From positions 124,001 through 188,000 of the forward strand of contig NZ_DS264345.1 of NCBI RefSeq assembly GCF_000153925.1: DNA of 64,000 nucleotides. Direction: 5' to 3'. This DNA is from [Ruminococcus] torques ATCC 27756. GTDB taxonomy: Bacteria; Bacillota; Clostridia; Lachnospirales; Lachnospiraceae. The translations under genes and the position numbers were made by a program. The notes under the pieces are model-generated. The model did not search any database. It was given only the letters and a program-made list of their open reading frames with translations, and was not told the origin of the DNA. This document shows positions 9,052 to 18,005 of the stretch, in pieces; within the stretch, counting starts at the first letter, position 1, and every line of letters begins with the position of its first letter.

Positions 9052-10263
9052 TTACTGTTTGCAATAAATGTTTAAGATCGCGTCAGGTATATATTTCTTG
9101 ATAAAAGAACTGTTTGCGGCAAGAAAACAGGCTGTTTTAAAGTCTTTCGGAAGTTGGCCAAAGCGCGCAAGCGTATCTTTATCAGCCCGATACAGATTGA
9201 TATCGGCAGGAGCGGGGAGCTCTGTTTTATTACGGATTCCGTCGAGGACCGCGTAAATGATCAAGGCAAACGCCAGGTAGGTGTTGGTGGACGGATCAGG
9301 AGAACGAAGCTCTACGCGCTGATATTCGCCCAGCGCCGCGGGAACACGGACGAGCTGGGAACGGTTCTCTTTTGACCAAGAGATGTAGAGCGGCGCTTTA
9401 TTTTGTCCAAAACGTTCATAGGAATTTTCAAGCGGATTCAAAAAAAGAGTCATCTCCGAGATTTTATCCAGAATACCGGCAATTACAGCGTCCATATAAT
9501 TAAATTCGCGATCGGATTTGACGGAAATGTTAATATGAAAACCATTGCCGGGCTGATCACGAAGGGGTTTTGGGGAAAAATCGGCACAGAGACCGTTTCT
9601 TAACGCAACAGCTTTAACTACAGTCTGAAAAGTCAAGGCGTTATCGGCCGCCGTCATAGGGTCGGAGTAGCGAAAATCGATCTCATTTTGCCCCGGTCCT
9701 TGTTCGTGGTGGGAACTTTCGGGATGAATGCCCATTTGTTCAAGAGTCAGACAGATCTCTCGTCTGATATTTTCACCTTTGTCTTCCGGAGCGATATCCA
9801 TATATCCGGCATGATCATATGGGATCATGGTAGGTTCGCCAAAGTCGTCTGACCGGAAAAGATAGAATTCCTGTTCCGTACCAAAAGAAAATTGCAATCC
9901 CTCTTCAGAGGCTGCTTTAATGGCTTTTTCCAGAAGCGCACGGGAATCATACTCAAAAGGCGTGCCGTCTTGATGCGTGATATGACAGAACATCCGAACT
10001 ACACTGCCTTCTTCCGGTCTCCAGGGAAGAGGCATCAAAGTATCCGGTTCTGGATGAAGAAATAGATCTGAATGAGTCTCATCACCAAATCCATCGATGG
10101 CGGACGCGTCAATGGCGATACCGTAAGAAAAGGCTCTTTGAAGCTCATCAGGCATGATGGATATGTTTTTCTGTTTTCCGAAAACGTCGCAGAAAGCCAG
10201 ACGGATAAACTTAACGTCCTCTTCCTGAACATACTGTATAATTTCTTGCTGGGAATATTTCAT
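9052..10263 (-). CDS. glnA: Glutamine synthetase, type I-like, short C terminus
   Basis: A 403-residue GS-I family protein that should make glutamine from glutamate, ammonia and ATP. The catalytic landmarks are present: DASAIDGF and ETHSDLFLHPE in the Asp50-type loop, EQEFYLF, GPGQNEIDFR, GNGFHIN, NPLENSYERF, WSKENRS and ELRSPDPSTNTYLAF. Common GS-I proteins are 440-470 residues; this one stops soon after the ADINLY region and lacks the last 30-40 residues, which carry the helical arm that ties the two hexamer rings in classical enzymes. It follows the GXGXG subunit by 20 bases and has GAGGTGG before the ATG. It may be a functional second enzyme beside GS-III or a specialised paralogue. Confidence 0.9.
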   Translation of the reverse strand: MKYSQQEIIQYVQEEDVKFIRLAFCDVFGKQKNISIMPDELQRAFSYGIAIDASAIDGFGDETHSDLFLHPEPDTLMPLPWRPEEGSVVRMFCHITHQDGTPFEYDSRALLEKAIKAASEEGLQFSFGTEQEFYLFRSDDFGEPTMIPYDHAGYMDIAPEDKGENIRREICLTLEQMGIHPESSHHEQGPGQNEIDFRYSDPMTAADNALTFQTVVKAVALRNGLCADFSPKPLRDQPGNGFHINISVKSDREFNYMDAVIAGILDKISEMTLFLNPLENSYERFGQNKAPLYISWSKENRSQLVRVPAALGEYQRVELRSPDPSTNTYLAFALIIYAVLDGIRNKTELPAPADINLYRADKDTLARFGQLPKDFKTACFLAANSSFIKKYIPDAILNIYCKQ

Positions 10264-10283
10264 AGTCTTCCACCTCTTTCACG

Positions 10284-11006
10284 TTAATTTGCTACATACA
10301 TCTGTTTATACGGATTCTTGCTGTTCGGGGTGACAAGAGTAAAAGGAGAGGAGAGAATGGTTTTCAGGTCATAGTGAAAATCGCTGCAATATTCCTTCAG
10401 ATCATCCATGATTCCCTGCAAGTCTTCAAAAGAAGCAATATCTGCCGTCACCTGCGGAGGAAATTTCAGATTCCTGCAGTCGCCCCGCAGAAACAGCTTT
10501 CCGCCGTGCATACCGGTACAGGGGAAATTGCCGATGATCGGATGATGATCTTCCTGTAATCCTAATACAATCAGAATCCCTCCGGCCTGATATTCCCCCA
10601 GAAAACTGCCGGCGCATCCTCCGATAATCATTATCGGAACTTTCTTTTTATATTCTTTCATATGAATGCCCGCCCGGTAGCCGGCATGGTCGCGAACATA
10701 AATTTTACCGCCTCTCATAGCGTATCCGGCCGCATCTCCGGCGCTGCCATGAATCAAAATCTTTCCTGCGTTCATCGTATCGCCTACGGCGTCCTGCGCA
10801 TTTGCGTTTACGGTAATAGAGGCGTTATTTAGGTAGGCGCCGAGAGCATTGCCGGAAATTCCATTGACGGTAATATTCCGGTCAGACATTCCGGCGCCGA
10901 TAAAGCGCTGTCCGCAGCAGCCTTCGATCACATAATCGTGTTCCGGCTGCCGAAGGACTTCGTTTAAAGTTTTATAATCTAGTGCAGCAGCATCTATCAC
11001 TTTCAT
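10284..11006 (-). CDS. Glutamate synthase GXGXG-domain subunit (GltB C-terminal domain as a separate protein)
   Basis: A 240-residue protein made of the right-handed beta-helix that forms the C-terminal domain of the large glutamate synthase chain. Repeating Gly-rich turns (GAGMSDRN, GNALGAYL, GSAGDAAGYAM, GGCAGSFLGEY) are visible along its length. In single-chain GltB this domain is structural and supports the ammonia tunnel; here it is an independent subunit, as in archaeal-type enzymes. An ATG four codons upstream (11018) touches the AAGGAG itself, so the ATG at 11006 is preferred. It is 36 bases after the FMN subunit and 20 bases before glnA, clearly in one operon. Confidence 0.9.
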   Translation of the reverse strand: MKVIDAAALDYKTLNEVLRQPEHDYVIEGCCGQRFIGAGMSDRNITVNGISGNALGAYLNNASITVNANAQDAVGDTMNAGKILIHGSAGDAAGYAMRGGKIYVRDHAGYRAGIHMKEYKKKVPIMIIGGCAGSFLGEYQAGGILIVLGLQEDHHPIIGNFPCTGMHGGKLFLRGDCRNLKFPPQVTADIASFEDLQGIMDDLKEYCSDFHYDLKTILSSPFTLVTPNSKNPYKQMYVAN

Positions 11007-11042
11007 AGTATAACACATCTCCTTGATAAAATGATATTGTTT

Positions 11043-12548
11043 TTATTCTCCGGCATGGGAAATGCCAAGTATTTCAAGTTCTTTTTCGTTTAGCCCGATT
11101 CCGCGGAGCATAAGACGGTTGCCCCGGAGAGCTTCGATGGAGTTAATTCCCATACCTCCCATAAGTTCTTTGATTTCATGTTTCCAGGCAGTCATCAGAT
11201 TGATAAGCCGACGGCTTCCCGTCTGCGGATCAAGTCTTTCCACAAGTTCAGGATTCTGCGTGGCGATCCCCCAGTTACACTTGCCGCTTTGACACGTGCG
11301 GCAGAGATGACACCCAAGAGCCAGAAGCGCGGCTGTTGCAACATAACAGGCGTCCGCTCCAAGGGCTACTGCTTTTACCACATCGGAAGCGCTGCGGATA
11401 CTGCCGCCTGCTACGAGCGAAACGTGATTTCGGATTCCTTCATCACGAAGCCTCTGATCCACTGCCGCCAGAGCGAGCTCTACAGGGATTCCCACATTGT
11501 CGCGTATTCTGGTAGGAGCGGCGCCGGTGCCTCCGCGGAAGCCGTCGATAGCGATAATGTCCGCGCCGCTGCGTGCAATTCCGCTGGCGATGGCTGCGAT
11601 ATTATGGACAGCCGCCACTTTTACGATAATCGGTTTTTTGTATTCCGTAGCCTCTTTCAGAGAACAGACCAGCTGCCGCAGATCTTCAATAGAATAGATA
11701 TCATGATGAGGCGCGGGGGAGATGGCGTCAGAGCCTTCAGGGATCATTCTGGTGCGGGACACGTCTCCTACAATTTTAGTTCCCGGAAGATGCCCTCCGA
11801 TTCCCGGTTTTGCGCCCTGTCCCATTTTGATCTCAATGCCGGCGCCGGCGTTTAAATATTTTTCATGAACGCCAAAGCGTCCTGACGCTACCTGTACAAT
11901 GGTGTTTTCTCCATAGCAATAAAAATCTTCATGGAGACCACCTTCTCCTGTATTATATAAAATCCCAAGCTCTTTTGCAGCGAGAGCCAGTGATTTGTGC
12001 GCATTATAACTGATAGAGCCATAGCTCATGGCGGAGAACATGACCGGCATAGAGAGTTCCAGCTGCGGGGGAAGCTCACAGTCTAAAGAACCGTCCGCCA
12101 TCCGATGCACTTGTTCCGGTTTCTTTCCAAGATAAATCCGGGTTTCCATAGGCTCTCTTAGAGGGTCGATGGGAGGGTTGGTTACTTGCGAAGCATTGAT
12201 TAAGATGCGATCCCAATAAACGGGAAGAGGATTTGGGTTTCCCATGGAAGAGAGCAGGACTCCGCCGCTGTTTGCCTGTTTATAAATTTCTTTCATCATA
12301 TTTTCCGGCCAGTTGGCATTTTCGCGTAGAGAACAGTCGCTCTTTACGATTTTTAAAGCTCTGGTGGGACAAAAGGAAACACATCTTTGGCAGTTTACAC
12401 AGTTGCTTTCGTCACATACCATCTGTTTGGTTTCACTATTGTAGGAATGTACGCCATTGGCGCATTGCTGCTGGCAGATACGGCAGGTAATGCAGCGGTT
12501 TTCATTTCGGATCACTTCAAACTCAGGGTAGATAAATTCAATGCTCAT
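11043..12548 (-). CDS. Glutamate synthase FMN-binding synthase subunit with N-terminal ferredoxin domain
   Basis: A 501-residue catalytic subunit that should reductively combine 2-oxoglutarate with ammonia from the amidotransferase partner. Residues 15-70 hold two cysteine clusters, CITCRICQQQC and CVNCQRCVSFC, of an 8-Fe ferredoxin module. The rest is the FMN barrel, with GAGAGIEIKMGQGAKPG, GHLPG, DGFRGGTGAAPT and AGGSIRSASDVVKA. A further CHLCRTCQSGKC segment near residue 420 marks the cluster next to FMN. This architecture is the archaeal-type enzyme, which takes electrons from ferredoxin or a small partner rather than a GltD-like flavoprotein; none is encoded nearby. The ATG overlaps the stop of the preceding gene as ATGA. 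Confidence 0.93.
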   Translation of the reverse strand: MSIEFIYPEFEVIRNENRCITCRICQQQCANGVHSYNSETKQMVCDESNCVNCQRCVSFCPTRALKIVKSDCSLRENANWPENMMKEIYKQANSGGVLLSSMGNPNPLPVYWDRILINASQVTNPPIDPLREPMETRIYLGKKPEQVHRMADGSLDCELPPQLELSMPVMFSAMSYGSISYNAHKSLALAAKELGILYNTGEGGLHEDFYCYGENTIVQVASGRFGVHEKYLNAGAGIEIKMGQGAKPGIGGHLPGTKIVGDVSRTRMIPEGSDAISPAPHHDIYSIEDLRQLVCSLKEATEYKKPIIVKVAAVHNIAAIASGIARSGADIIAIDGFRGGTGAAPTRIRDNVGIPVELALAAVDQRLRDEGIRNHVSLVAGGSIRSASDVVKAVALGADACYVATAALLALGCHLCRTCQSGKCNWGIATQNPELVERLDPQTGSRRLINLMTAWKHEIKELMGGMGINSIEALRGNRLMLRGIGLNEKELEILGISHAGE

Positions 12549-13642
12549 AATAAAACACCTTCCTTTACTGTTACGATAACCGGTTCTCCGCCGGCGGGAG
12601 CCCAGATATTTTCGGCATCCGGTTCCATGGCTCGGATGGCTGTTTCTTCACTGGCAATATAAACCATATCTTTTTTTTCTCCTACGACCATGGAGCGGAG
12701 CTTCAGCCGGTCATTGAGCGCCATAAGCCCTCCGTTGAAACCGAAAACAATGGAGAAAGGTCCGGTGATCAGAAGGCTGGGGAACAGAGTTCGTAAGTAA
12801 GTGTGCTTTTTCTGATCTGCAAGATCTGTTTTTGCTGCAATGGTGCTCCAAAAGGGGGCGGCAATTACGCTGGCAGCTTCTCCAAGAGTCAGATTCTGCC
12901 TGCGGAGCAGATAGTCTAAAATATACGTGATGACTTCCGTATCCGTCTGAAGGGTACACTTATATCCAAACATTTCCATAAAACGGCGGTTGGCATCATA
13001 GGAAGAAATTTCACCGTTATGTACAACGGAAGAATCCAGAAGAGCAAAGGGGTGAGCTCCGCCCCACCAGCCCGGAGTATTGGTAGGATAGCGGCCGTGG
13101 GCAGTCCAGGAATATCCCTCGTATTCGTCTAATTTATAGAAAATACCGATGTCTTCCGGGTATCCCACTGCTTTGAAAGTTCCCATGTTTTTGCCGCTGG
13201 AAAAGACATAAGCTCCCGGCATCTCCGTATTGATCTTCATGACTGTACGTACCACATATTCCTTTTCATCCAGCTGCATAGACGTCAGAAGAGACTTCAA
13301 AGGAGCTACAAAGTATCTCCAGATGATAGGCTCATCTGTGATCAGAGGCGTTTTTCTTGTGGGGATAATTTCTGACTGTACGATCTCAAACCGTTCTTTT
13401 AAAAACGCCTCGCATCCTTTTCTGGCAGCTCTGCTGTCAAAAAACATATGAAAGGCATAAAAGTCTTTATATTCCGGATAGATTCCATAACCGGCAAATC
13501 CGCCGCCAAGACCATTGGATCGGTCATGCATGGGTTTCATAGCATTTGTGATCGTTTCCCCGGACATTTTATTCCCGTCTCTGGAAATCATAGCTGCGAT
13601 GGCACATCCTGAAGGAATCCTTACCTGACCTTCTGTTTTCAT
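12545..13642 (-). CDS. Glutamate synthase class II glutamine amidotransferase subunit
   Basis: A 365-residue Ntn-type amidotransferase that should hydrolyse glutamine and pass ammonia to the FMN subunit. Family features are GYGIYPEYKD, GRYPTNTPGWWGGAHPF, HNGEISSYDANRRF and TDTEVITYILD. The candidate nucleophile is Cys13 in PSGCAIAAM rather than Cys2, so either a 12-residue propeptide is removed or the start is misjudged. A TTG reading from 13687 would run through the leader hairpin and is rejected; ATG 13642 with AAAGGA upstream is preferred, ATG 13654 is possible. It is first in the five-gene operon and overlaps the next gene by 4 bases. Confidence 0.9.
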   Translation of the reverse strand: MKTEGQVRIPSGCAIAAMISRDGNKMSGETITNAMKPMHDRSNGLGGGFAGYGIYPEYKDFYAFHMFFDSRAARKGCEAFLKERFEIVQSEIIPTRKTPLITDEPIIWRYFVAPLKSLLTSMQLDEKEYVVRTVMKINTEMPGAYVFSSGKNMGTFKAVGYPEDIGIFYKLDEYEGYSWTAHGRYPTNTPGWWGGAHPFALLDSSVVHNGEISSYDANRRFMEMFGYKCTLQTDTEVITYILDYLLRRQNLTLGEAASVIAAPFWSTIAAKTDLADQKKHTYLRTLFPSLLITGPFSIVFGFNGGLMALNDRLKLRSMVVGEKKDMVYIASEETAIRAMEPDAENIWAPAGGEPVIVTVKEGVLL

Positions 13643-13679
13643 TTTCCATTTCATTCCTTTCTTTTTGATCTTATACAAT

Positions 13680-13738
13680 AAAAACAAAGACGCTCATTTT
13701 GAAAGCAGAAAAATTCTGATTCCTAAATGAACGCCTTT
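13680..13738 (-). terminator. Terminator-like hairpin in the leader of the glutamate synthase operon
   Basis: Read on the minus strand, AAAGGCGTTCATTT pairs with AAATGAGCGTCTTT over 14 positions, with two G-U pairs, followed by GTTTTTA. It begins about 7 bases after the predicted transcript start, so termination here would yield only a roughly 60-base RNA. A small CAGAA/TTCTG hairpin sits in its loop. Its GCGTCTTT arm is also present in the divergent glnN leader. Confidence 0.75.
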
Positions 13739-13751
13739 GCTCATATGCATA

Positions 13752-13780
13752 CTTATACAACGATTAGGAATGTTTGTCAA
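13752..13780 (-). promoter_or_regulatory. Promoter of the glutamate synthase-glnA-ANTAR operon
   Basis: On the minus strand TTGACA (13780-13775) is followed after exactly 17 bases by TATAAG (13757-13752), a near-consensus vegetative promoter. The predicted start near 13745 places the leader hairpin almost at +1. Confidence 0.8.
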
Positions 13781-13912
13781 TCATAATTTGATTGAGTTTT
13801 TGCAGAACGATGCGCGGATTCCTTTATCTTTCTTATTTCATATGTGTTTCCGTAAGTGGTTTTCGCAGGCTGAACGGTTATAATTGTACTTGTAAAAATA
13901 CAAAAAAAGGAA

Positions 13913-13942
13913 TTGACAAAGAGGTTTGTCCGGTGTTATCAT
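13913..13942 (+). promoter_or_regulatory. Promoter of the glnN operon
   Basis: TTGACA at 13913-13918 is followed after 18 bases by TATCAT at 13937-13942. The predicted start near 13949-13951 lies immediately before the first leader hairpin. The 130 bases between this and the divergent promoter are A/T-rich and show no clear operator. Confidence 0.75.
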
Positions 13943-13951
13943 GCAACACGT

Positions 13952-13996
13952 AAAGGCAAGGGCGTCTTTGAGAACACAATCTCAGAGACGCTTTTT
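13952..13996 (+). terminator. First leader hairpin upstream of glnN
   Basis: GCGTCTTTGAGA (13962-13973) pairs with TCTCAGAGACGC (13980-13991) over 12 positions with one G-U pair, closing a six-base loop ACACAA, followed by TTTTT. This has the form of an intrinsic terminator placed about 10 bases after transcription starts. Its 5' flank carries the direct repeat AAAGGCAAGGGCGTCTTT (13952-13969). Confidence 0.75.
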
Positions 13997-14022
13997 CCGT
14001 TGTTGCAAAGAAACAGATAGAA

Positions 14023-14076
14023 AAAGGCAAGGGCGTCTTTCATGTGGATAGCAGGAAAGGCATCCTTGTCTTTTTT
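14023..14076 (+). terminator. Second leader hairpin upstream of glnN
   Basis: A second exact copy of AAAGGCAAGGGCGTCTTT (14023-14040) begins a stem in which 14026-14041 pairs with 14055-14070, with three G-U pairs and one C-A mismatch, followed by TTTTTT. It ends about 20 bases before the glnN ATG. Because both 5' arms are identical, arm 1 can pair with 3' arm 2 and arm 2 with 3' arm 1, so alternative folds are possible. Confidence 0.72.
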
Positions 14077-14096
14077 CGTGCGAAAGGAGTGTCGTT

Positions 14097-16199
14097 ATGA
14101 AGAAGAAAAATGTTTCCAAATATTTTGGCTGTATGGTGTTTGATGACAGGGTTATGAAGGCAAGTTTATCTTCAAAAGTATATCAGTCATTGAGAAAAAC
14201 CATTGATGAAGGTGAACAATTAGACAGCAGCGTAGCAGACGTTGTGGCAGAAGCTATGAAAGAATGGGCTGTATCGAAAGGCGCAACACATTACACACAC
14301 TGGTTTCAGCCGCTGACCGGAATCACAGCAGAAAAACATGACAGCTTTATTTCTCCTTCTCCAAACGGAGGCGTTATCATGGAATTTTCGGGTAAGGAAC
14401 TGATCAAAGGAGAGCCGGATGCCTCTTCCTTCCCTTCCGGAGGTTTAAGAGCTACCTTTGAGGCAAGAGGATATACCACATGGGATCCGACTTCCTATGC
14501 GTTTATTAAAGGAAAAACCTTATGTATTCCCACAGCTTTTTGTTCTTATGGAGGAGAAGCGTTGGACAAGAAAACGCCGCTGCTTCGTTCCATGAAGGCA
14601 TTGAATAAGCAGGCGCTTCGGATTCTCCGTCTGTTCGGCAATGAAAAGGTATCATACGTTATTACTTCTGTAGGACCGGAACAAGAATACTTCCTGATTA
14701 CAAAAGAAATGTATGATCAAAGAAAAGATCTTCAATTTACAGGACGCACTTTATTTGGAGCAAGACCTCCGAAAGGACAGGAGATGGATGACCATTATTT
14801 CGGTGTGATCAAGCCAAGAGTAGAGGCTTACATGGCGGACTTAAATGAGGAACTCTGGAAGCTTGGAATCCTTGCAAAGACACAGCACAATGAAGTGGCT
14901 CCGGCACAGCATGAGCTGGCGCCGATCTACACAACGACCAACATTGCTACGGATCACAACCAGCTGACGATGGAAATCATGCAAAAAGTAGCCGCACGGC
15001 ATGGATTGGTTTGTCTTCTTCATGAGAAACCGTTTGCAGGAGTGAATGGAAGCGGAAAACATAATAACTGGTCCATCTCCACTGATACAGGCGTAAACCT
15101 GCTGTCGCCGGGAGAAACACCTTATGAGAATGCGCAGTTTTTACTGTTTCTGTGCGCAGTGATCAAAGCGGTGGATGATTATCAGGATCTGCTGAGGCTG
15201 TCTGTTGCAACCGCAGGAAACGATCATCGTCTGGGAGCAAATGAAGCGCCGCCGGCTGTTGTGTCCATGTTTCTGGGCGATGAGCTGAACGGAGTCTTAG
15301 AGGCGATTGAAAAAGATATTCCTTATGAAGGAGCGGAAAAAACACAGATGAAGCTGGGTGTGGATGTCCTTCCGAAATTCAATCGGGATACTACGGACAG
15401 AAACCGTACTTCACCTTTTGCTTTCACAGGAAATAAGTTTGAATTCCGTATGTTGGGATCTTCCAACAGTATCGCATGCGCCAACATGATGCTTAACAGC
15501 GCAGTGGCGGAAAGCCTGAAGATCTATGCGGACAGACTGGAAAAAGCAGAGAATTTTGAAGAAACCCTTCATGCCATGATCCGCAAGACGATCAAAGATC
15601 ACAAGAGGATTATTTTCAATGGAAACGGTTATGACGATGCATGGATAAAAGAAGCAACGGAAAAGCGCGGACTGATGAACTATCCGTCAACGCCGGACTG
15701 TATGCCGCATCTGCTGGATGAAAAAAATGTCAGGATGCTTACTTCACATAAAGTATTCTCCAAGGCGGAACTGGAATCAAGATGCGAGATTATGCTGGAA
15801 AACTACTGTAAGACGATCGTAATAGAAGCAAATACTATGGTGGATATGGTTAAAAGAGAGATCATTCCGGCTGTGGAAGCCTACGCAATGGAACTGGCAA
15901 GGACAGCTTCTGCGAAGAAACGTGTCGATGAGACATTGGCATGCCGTTATGAAAGCGGCCTGATAAAAAAACTCTCTACACTTACAGACCAGATGGCAGT
16001 CAGGACGGATGCATTGGAAACAGCTCTGATAGAACTTCAGGACGTGAAGGATATTGTGGCGCAGTCTTATCAGATCCGGGATACAGTATTGACCAGAATG
16101 CAGGAGTTACGAATTGCCTGTGATGAAGCGGAAACCGTTACAGCAAAAAAATACTGGCCGTTCCCAACCTACGGGGATCTGCTTTTCAGCGTAAAATAG
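14097..16199 (+). CDS. glnN: Glutamine synthetase type III
   Basis: A 700-residue GS-III, the large dodecameric glutamine synthetase of Bacteroides and Clostridia. Family signatures include WFQPLTG followed by EKHDSF near residues 80-95, [70 protein letters not shown] and [18 protein letters not shown]. Length matches the usual 690-730. AAAGGAG at 14083-14089 is 7 bases before the ATG. It is the first gene after the double-hairpin leader, and an amt-PII gene follows after 28 bases. Opposite to it lies an operon with a GS-I gene, so the organism has two unrelated glutamine synthetases controlled from one intergenic region. Confidence 0.97.
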   Translation: MKKKNVSKYFGCMVFDDRVMKASLSSKVYQSLRKTIDEGEQLDSSVADVVAEAMKEWAVSKGATHYTHWFQPLTGITAEKHDSFISPSPNGGVIMEFSGKELIKGEPDASSFPSGGLRATFEARGYTTWDPTSYAFIKGKTLCIPTAFCSYGGEALDKKTPLLRSMKALNKQALRILRLFGNEKVSYVITSVGPEQEYFLITKEMYDQRKDLQFTGRTLFGARPPKGQEMDDHYFGVIKPRVEAYMADLNEELWKLGILAKTQHNEVAPAQHELAPIYTTTNIATDHNQLTMEIMQKVAARHGLVCLLHEKPFAGVNGSGKHNNWSISTDTGVNLLSPGETPYENAQFLLFLCAVIKAVDDYQDLLRLSVATAGNDHRLGANEAPPAVVSMFLGDELNGVLEAIEKDIPYEGAEKTQMKLGVDVLPKFNRDTTDRNRTSPFAFTGNKFEFRMLGSSNSIACANMMLNSAVAESLKIYADRLEKAENFEETLHAMIRKTIKDHKRIIFNGNGYDDAWIKEATEKRGLMNYPSTPDCMPHLLDEKNVRMLTSHKVFSKAELESRCEIMLENYCKTIVIEANTMVDMVKREIIPAVEAYAMELARTASAKKRVDETLACRYESGLIKKLSTLTDQMAVRTDALETALIELQDVKDIVAQSYQIRDTVLTRMQELRIACDEAETVTAKKYWPFPTYGDLLFSVK

Positions 16200-16227
16200 C
16201 AAAGATAACAAAAAGGGAGGGGTTATC

Positions 16228-17940
16228 ATGTACAGTTCTGTAAATACAATCTGGGTATTATTTGGCACAGCTCTGGTCTTCTTTATGCAGGCAGGTTTTT
16301 CCTTGTGTGAAGCGGGATTTACAAGAGCGAAAAACACCGGAAATATTCTGATGAAAAACCTGATGGATTTCTGCATTGGAACACCGGCATTCTGGCTGGT
16401 AGGATTCGGACTGATGTTTGGAAAAGGTTCCGGAATCATTGGCAGCTTTGACCCGCTGATCCGGGGCGAGTACAGCCAGGCGCTTCCTTCAGGCGTTCCT
16501 CTGTGGGCGTTTGCGATCTTCCAGACTGTCTTTTGTGCGACATCCGCCACGATTGTGTCAGGAGCAATGGCAGAGAGAACAAAATTCAGCGCTTACTGTA
16601 TTTATTCTGCAGCGATCTCACTTCTGATCTATCCGGTTTCTGGCCACTGGATCTGGGGAGGAGGATGGCTTTCCCAGATGGGATTCCATGATTTTGCAGG
16701 ATCTACAGCCGTACATATGGTAGGAGGCATCTGCGCTATGATCGGTGCGAAAATCTTAGGTCCGCGTATTGGAAAATACGATAAAAACGGAAAACCGCAG
16801 GCGATTTTAGGGCATAACCTTACATTTGCAGCGCTTGGCGTCTTTATCCTCTGGTTCTGCTGGTTTGGATTTAACGGAGCTTCTACGGTAGGTATGGACA
16901 GTGATGCCCTGATAGAAACAGCGGGAAGGGTATTCTTTAATACTAACCTGGCAGCTGCTGTCGCCTGCTGCGCGGCTTTGATTTTCACCTGGATACGTTA
17001 CAAGAAACCGGATGTCTCTATGACTTACAATGCAGCATTGGCAGGTCTGGTAGGCATTACAGCGGGCTGCGATGCGGTAGATGCGGTCGGCGCGGCGGTC
17101 ATTGGAGTTGTCTGTGGAATCCTGATTGTACTGGCGATAGAATTTTTTGATAAAATTGCAAAAATAGACGACCCTGTAGGCGCTGTTTCCGTACACTGTG
17201 TCTGCGGCGCTGCAGGAACGGTTCTGACCGGTCTGTTTGCCACAGGGGAGACTACAGAGGCAGGACTTTTCTATGGAGGCGGCGCGCACTTTCTGGGAAT
17301 CCAGGTATTAGGCGTGCTTGCTGTAGCAGCGTATGTTGCGGTGGTTATCACCATTGTATTTTTAGCAATTAAACATACCATCGGGCTGCGTGTAAAACCG
17401 GAAGAAGAGCTTGCCGGATTGGATGTTTCGGAACATGGACTGTTTACCGCATATGCCGGATTTTCTATGCTGCCGGACACCATTGCGGAGGATGTGGACA
17501 CCAATACGGTCTTTGCCATGGGAGATGTGCCGGAAGCTGAAGCTGTACCGGTGAAGACGGTTCCTGCATTTGAAGAAGGAACGCCGAAATTCACGAAGGT
17601 GGAAATTGTCTGCAAGGAATCAAAGCTTGAGGCATTAAAAGCGGCAATGATGAATCTGGGAATTACAGGCATGACCGTATCGCACGTTCTTGGATGCGGC
17701 GTACAGAAAGGAAAACCGGAGTATTACCGCGGCGTACAGATTGAGGCAAACCTGCTTCCGAAAATCCAGGTAGAAATCGTGGTGAGCAAAGTTCCTGTCC
17801 GCAGTGTTATCGAAACGGCTAAGAAAGTGCTTTATACAGGACATATCGGAGACGGTAAGATTTTCGTTTATGATGTGGAAAATGTTGTAAAAATCAGAAC
17901 CGGTGAAGAGGGCTTTGATGCTCTGCAGGATGTAGAATAA
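16228..17940 (+). CDS. amt: Ammonium transporter fused to a C-terminal PII signalling domain
   Basis: A 570-residue fusion. Residues 1 to about 395 are an Amt/MEP channel with eleven predicted membrane segments, EAGFTRAKN, the FNGAST segment and conserved pore histidines (AVHMVGG, VHCVCGA). After an acidic linker of about 55 residues, residues 456-560 form a complete PII domain that starts TKVEIVCKESKLEALK. It carries the T-loop tyrosine motif EYYRG near residue 497, the C-terminal YTGHIGDGKIFVYDVE segment and RTGEEG. PII normally plugs Amt as a separate trimer (AmtB-GlnK); covalent attachment would make the block intrinsic and ligand-controlled. It follows glnN by 28 bases. Confidence 0.95.
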   Translation: MYSSVNTIWVLFGTALVFFMQAGFSLCEAGFTRAKNTGNILMKNLMDFCIGTPAFWLVGFGLMFGKGSGIIGSFDPLIRGEYSQALPSGVPLWAFAIFQTVFCATSATIVSGAMAERTKFSAYCIYSAAISLLIYPVSGHWIWGGGWLSQMGFHDFAGSTAVHMVGGICAMIGAKILGPRIGKYDKNGKPQAILGHNLTFAALGVFILWFCWFGFNGASTVGMDSDALIETAGRVFFNTNLAAAVACCAALIFTWIRYKKPDVSMTYNAALAGLVGITAGCDAVDAVGAAVIGVVCGILIVLAIEFFDKIAKIDDPVGAVSVHCVCGAAGTVLTGLFATGETTEAGLFYGGGAHFLGIQVLGVLAVAAYVAVVITIVFLAIKHTIGLRVKPEEELAGLDVSEHGLFTAYAGFSMLPDTIAEDVDTNTVFAMGDVPEAEAVPVKTVPAFEEGTPKFTKVEIVCKESKLEALKAAMMNLGITGMTVSHVLGCGVQKGKPEYYRGVQIEANLLPKIQVEIVVSKVPVRSVIETAKKVLYTGHIGDGKIFVYDVENVVKIRTGEEGFDALQDVE

Positions 17941-17951
17941 ATTTAAAATAA

Positions 17952-17985
17952 GGGAACTGTTTACAGCGCGCATGGAACAGTTCCC
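17952..17985 (+). repeat. Perfect 10-base-pair hairpin between amt and asnB
   Basis: GGGAACTGTT (17952-17961) and AACAGTTCCC (17976-17985) are perfectly complementary across a 14-base loop. No T tract follows; the asnB ribosome binding site starts 8 bases later. It could be an RNA processing or stability element, or sequester initiation of asnB. Confidence 0.6.
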
Positions 17986-18005
17986 GAAAAATGGAGGTAA
18001 AATGT

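Noticed and set aside
11178-11855. A 225-residue open frame on the plus strand opposite the glutamate synthase FMN subunit
   Set aside because: It is antisense to a gene with clear motifs, has no ribosome binding site and no recognisable protein family.
12545-13687. TTG start at 13687 for the amidotransferase subunit
   Set aside because: It would translate the 3' arm and T tract of the leader hairpin and has no ribosome binding site.
13952-14076. Canonical ANTAR dual-hairpin target
   Set aside because: Not accepted as canonical: hexaloop 1 lacks G at position 4 and loop 2 is 13 bases long. Kept only as an open hypothesis for the attenuator.
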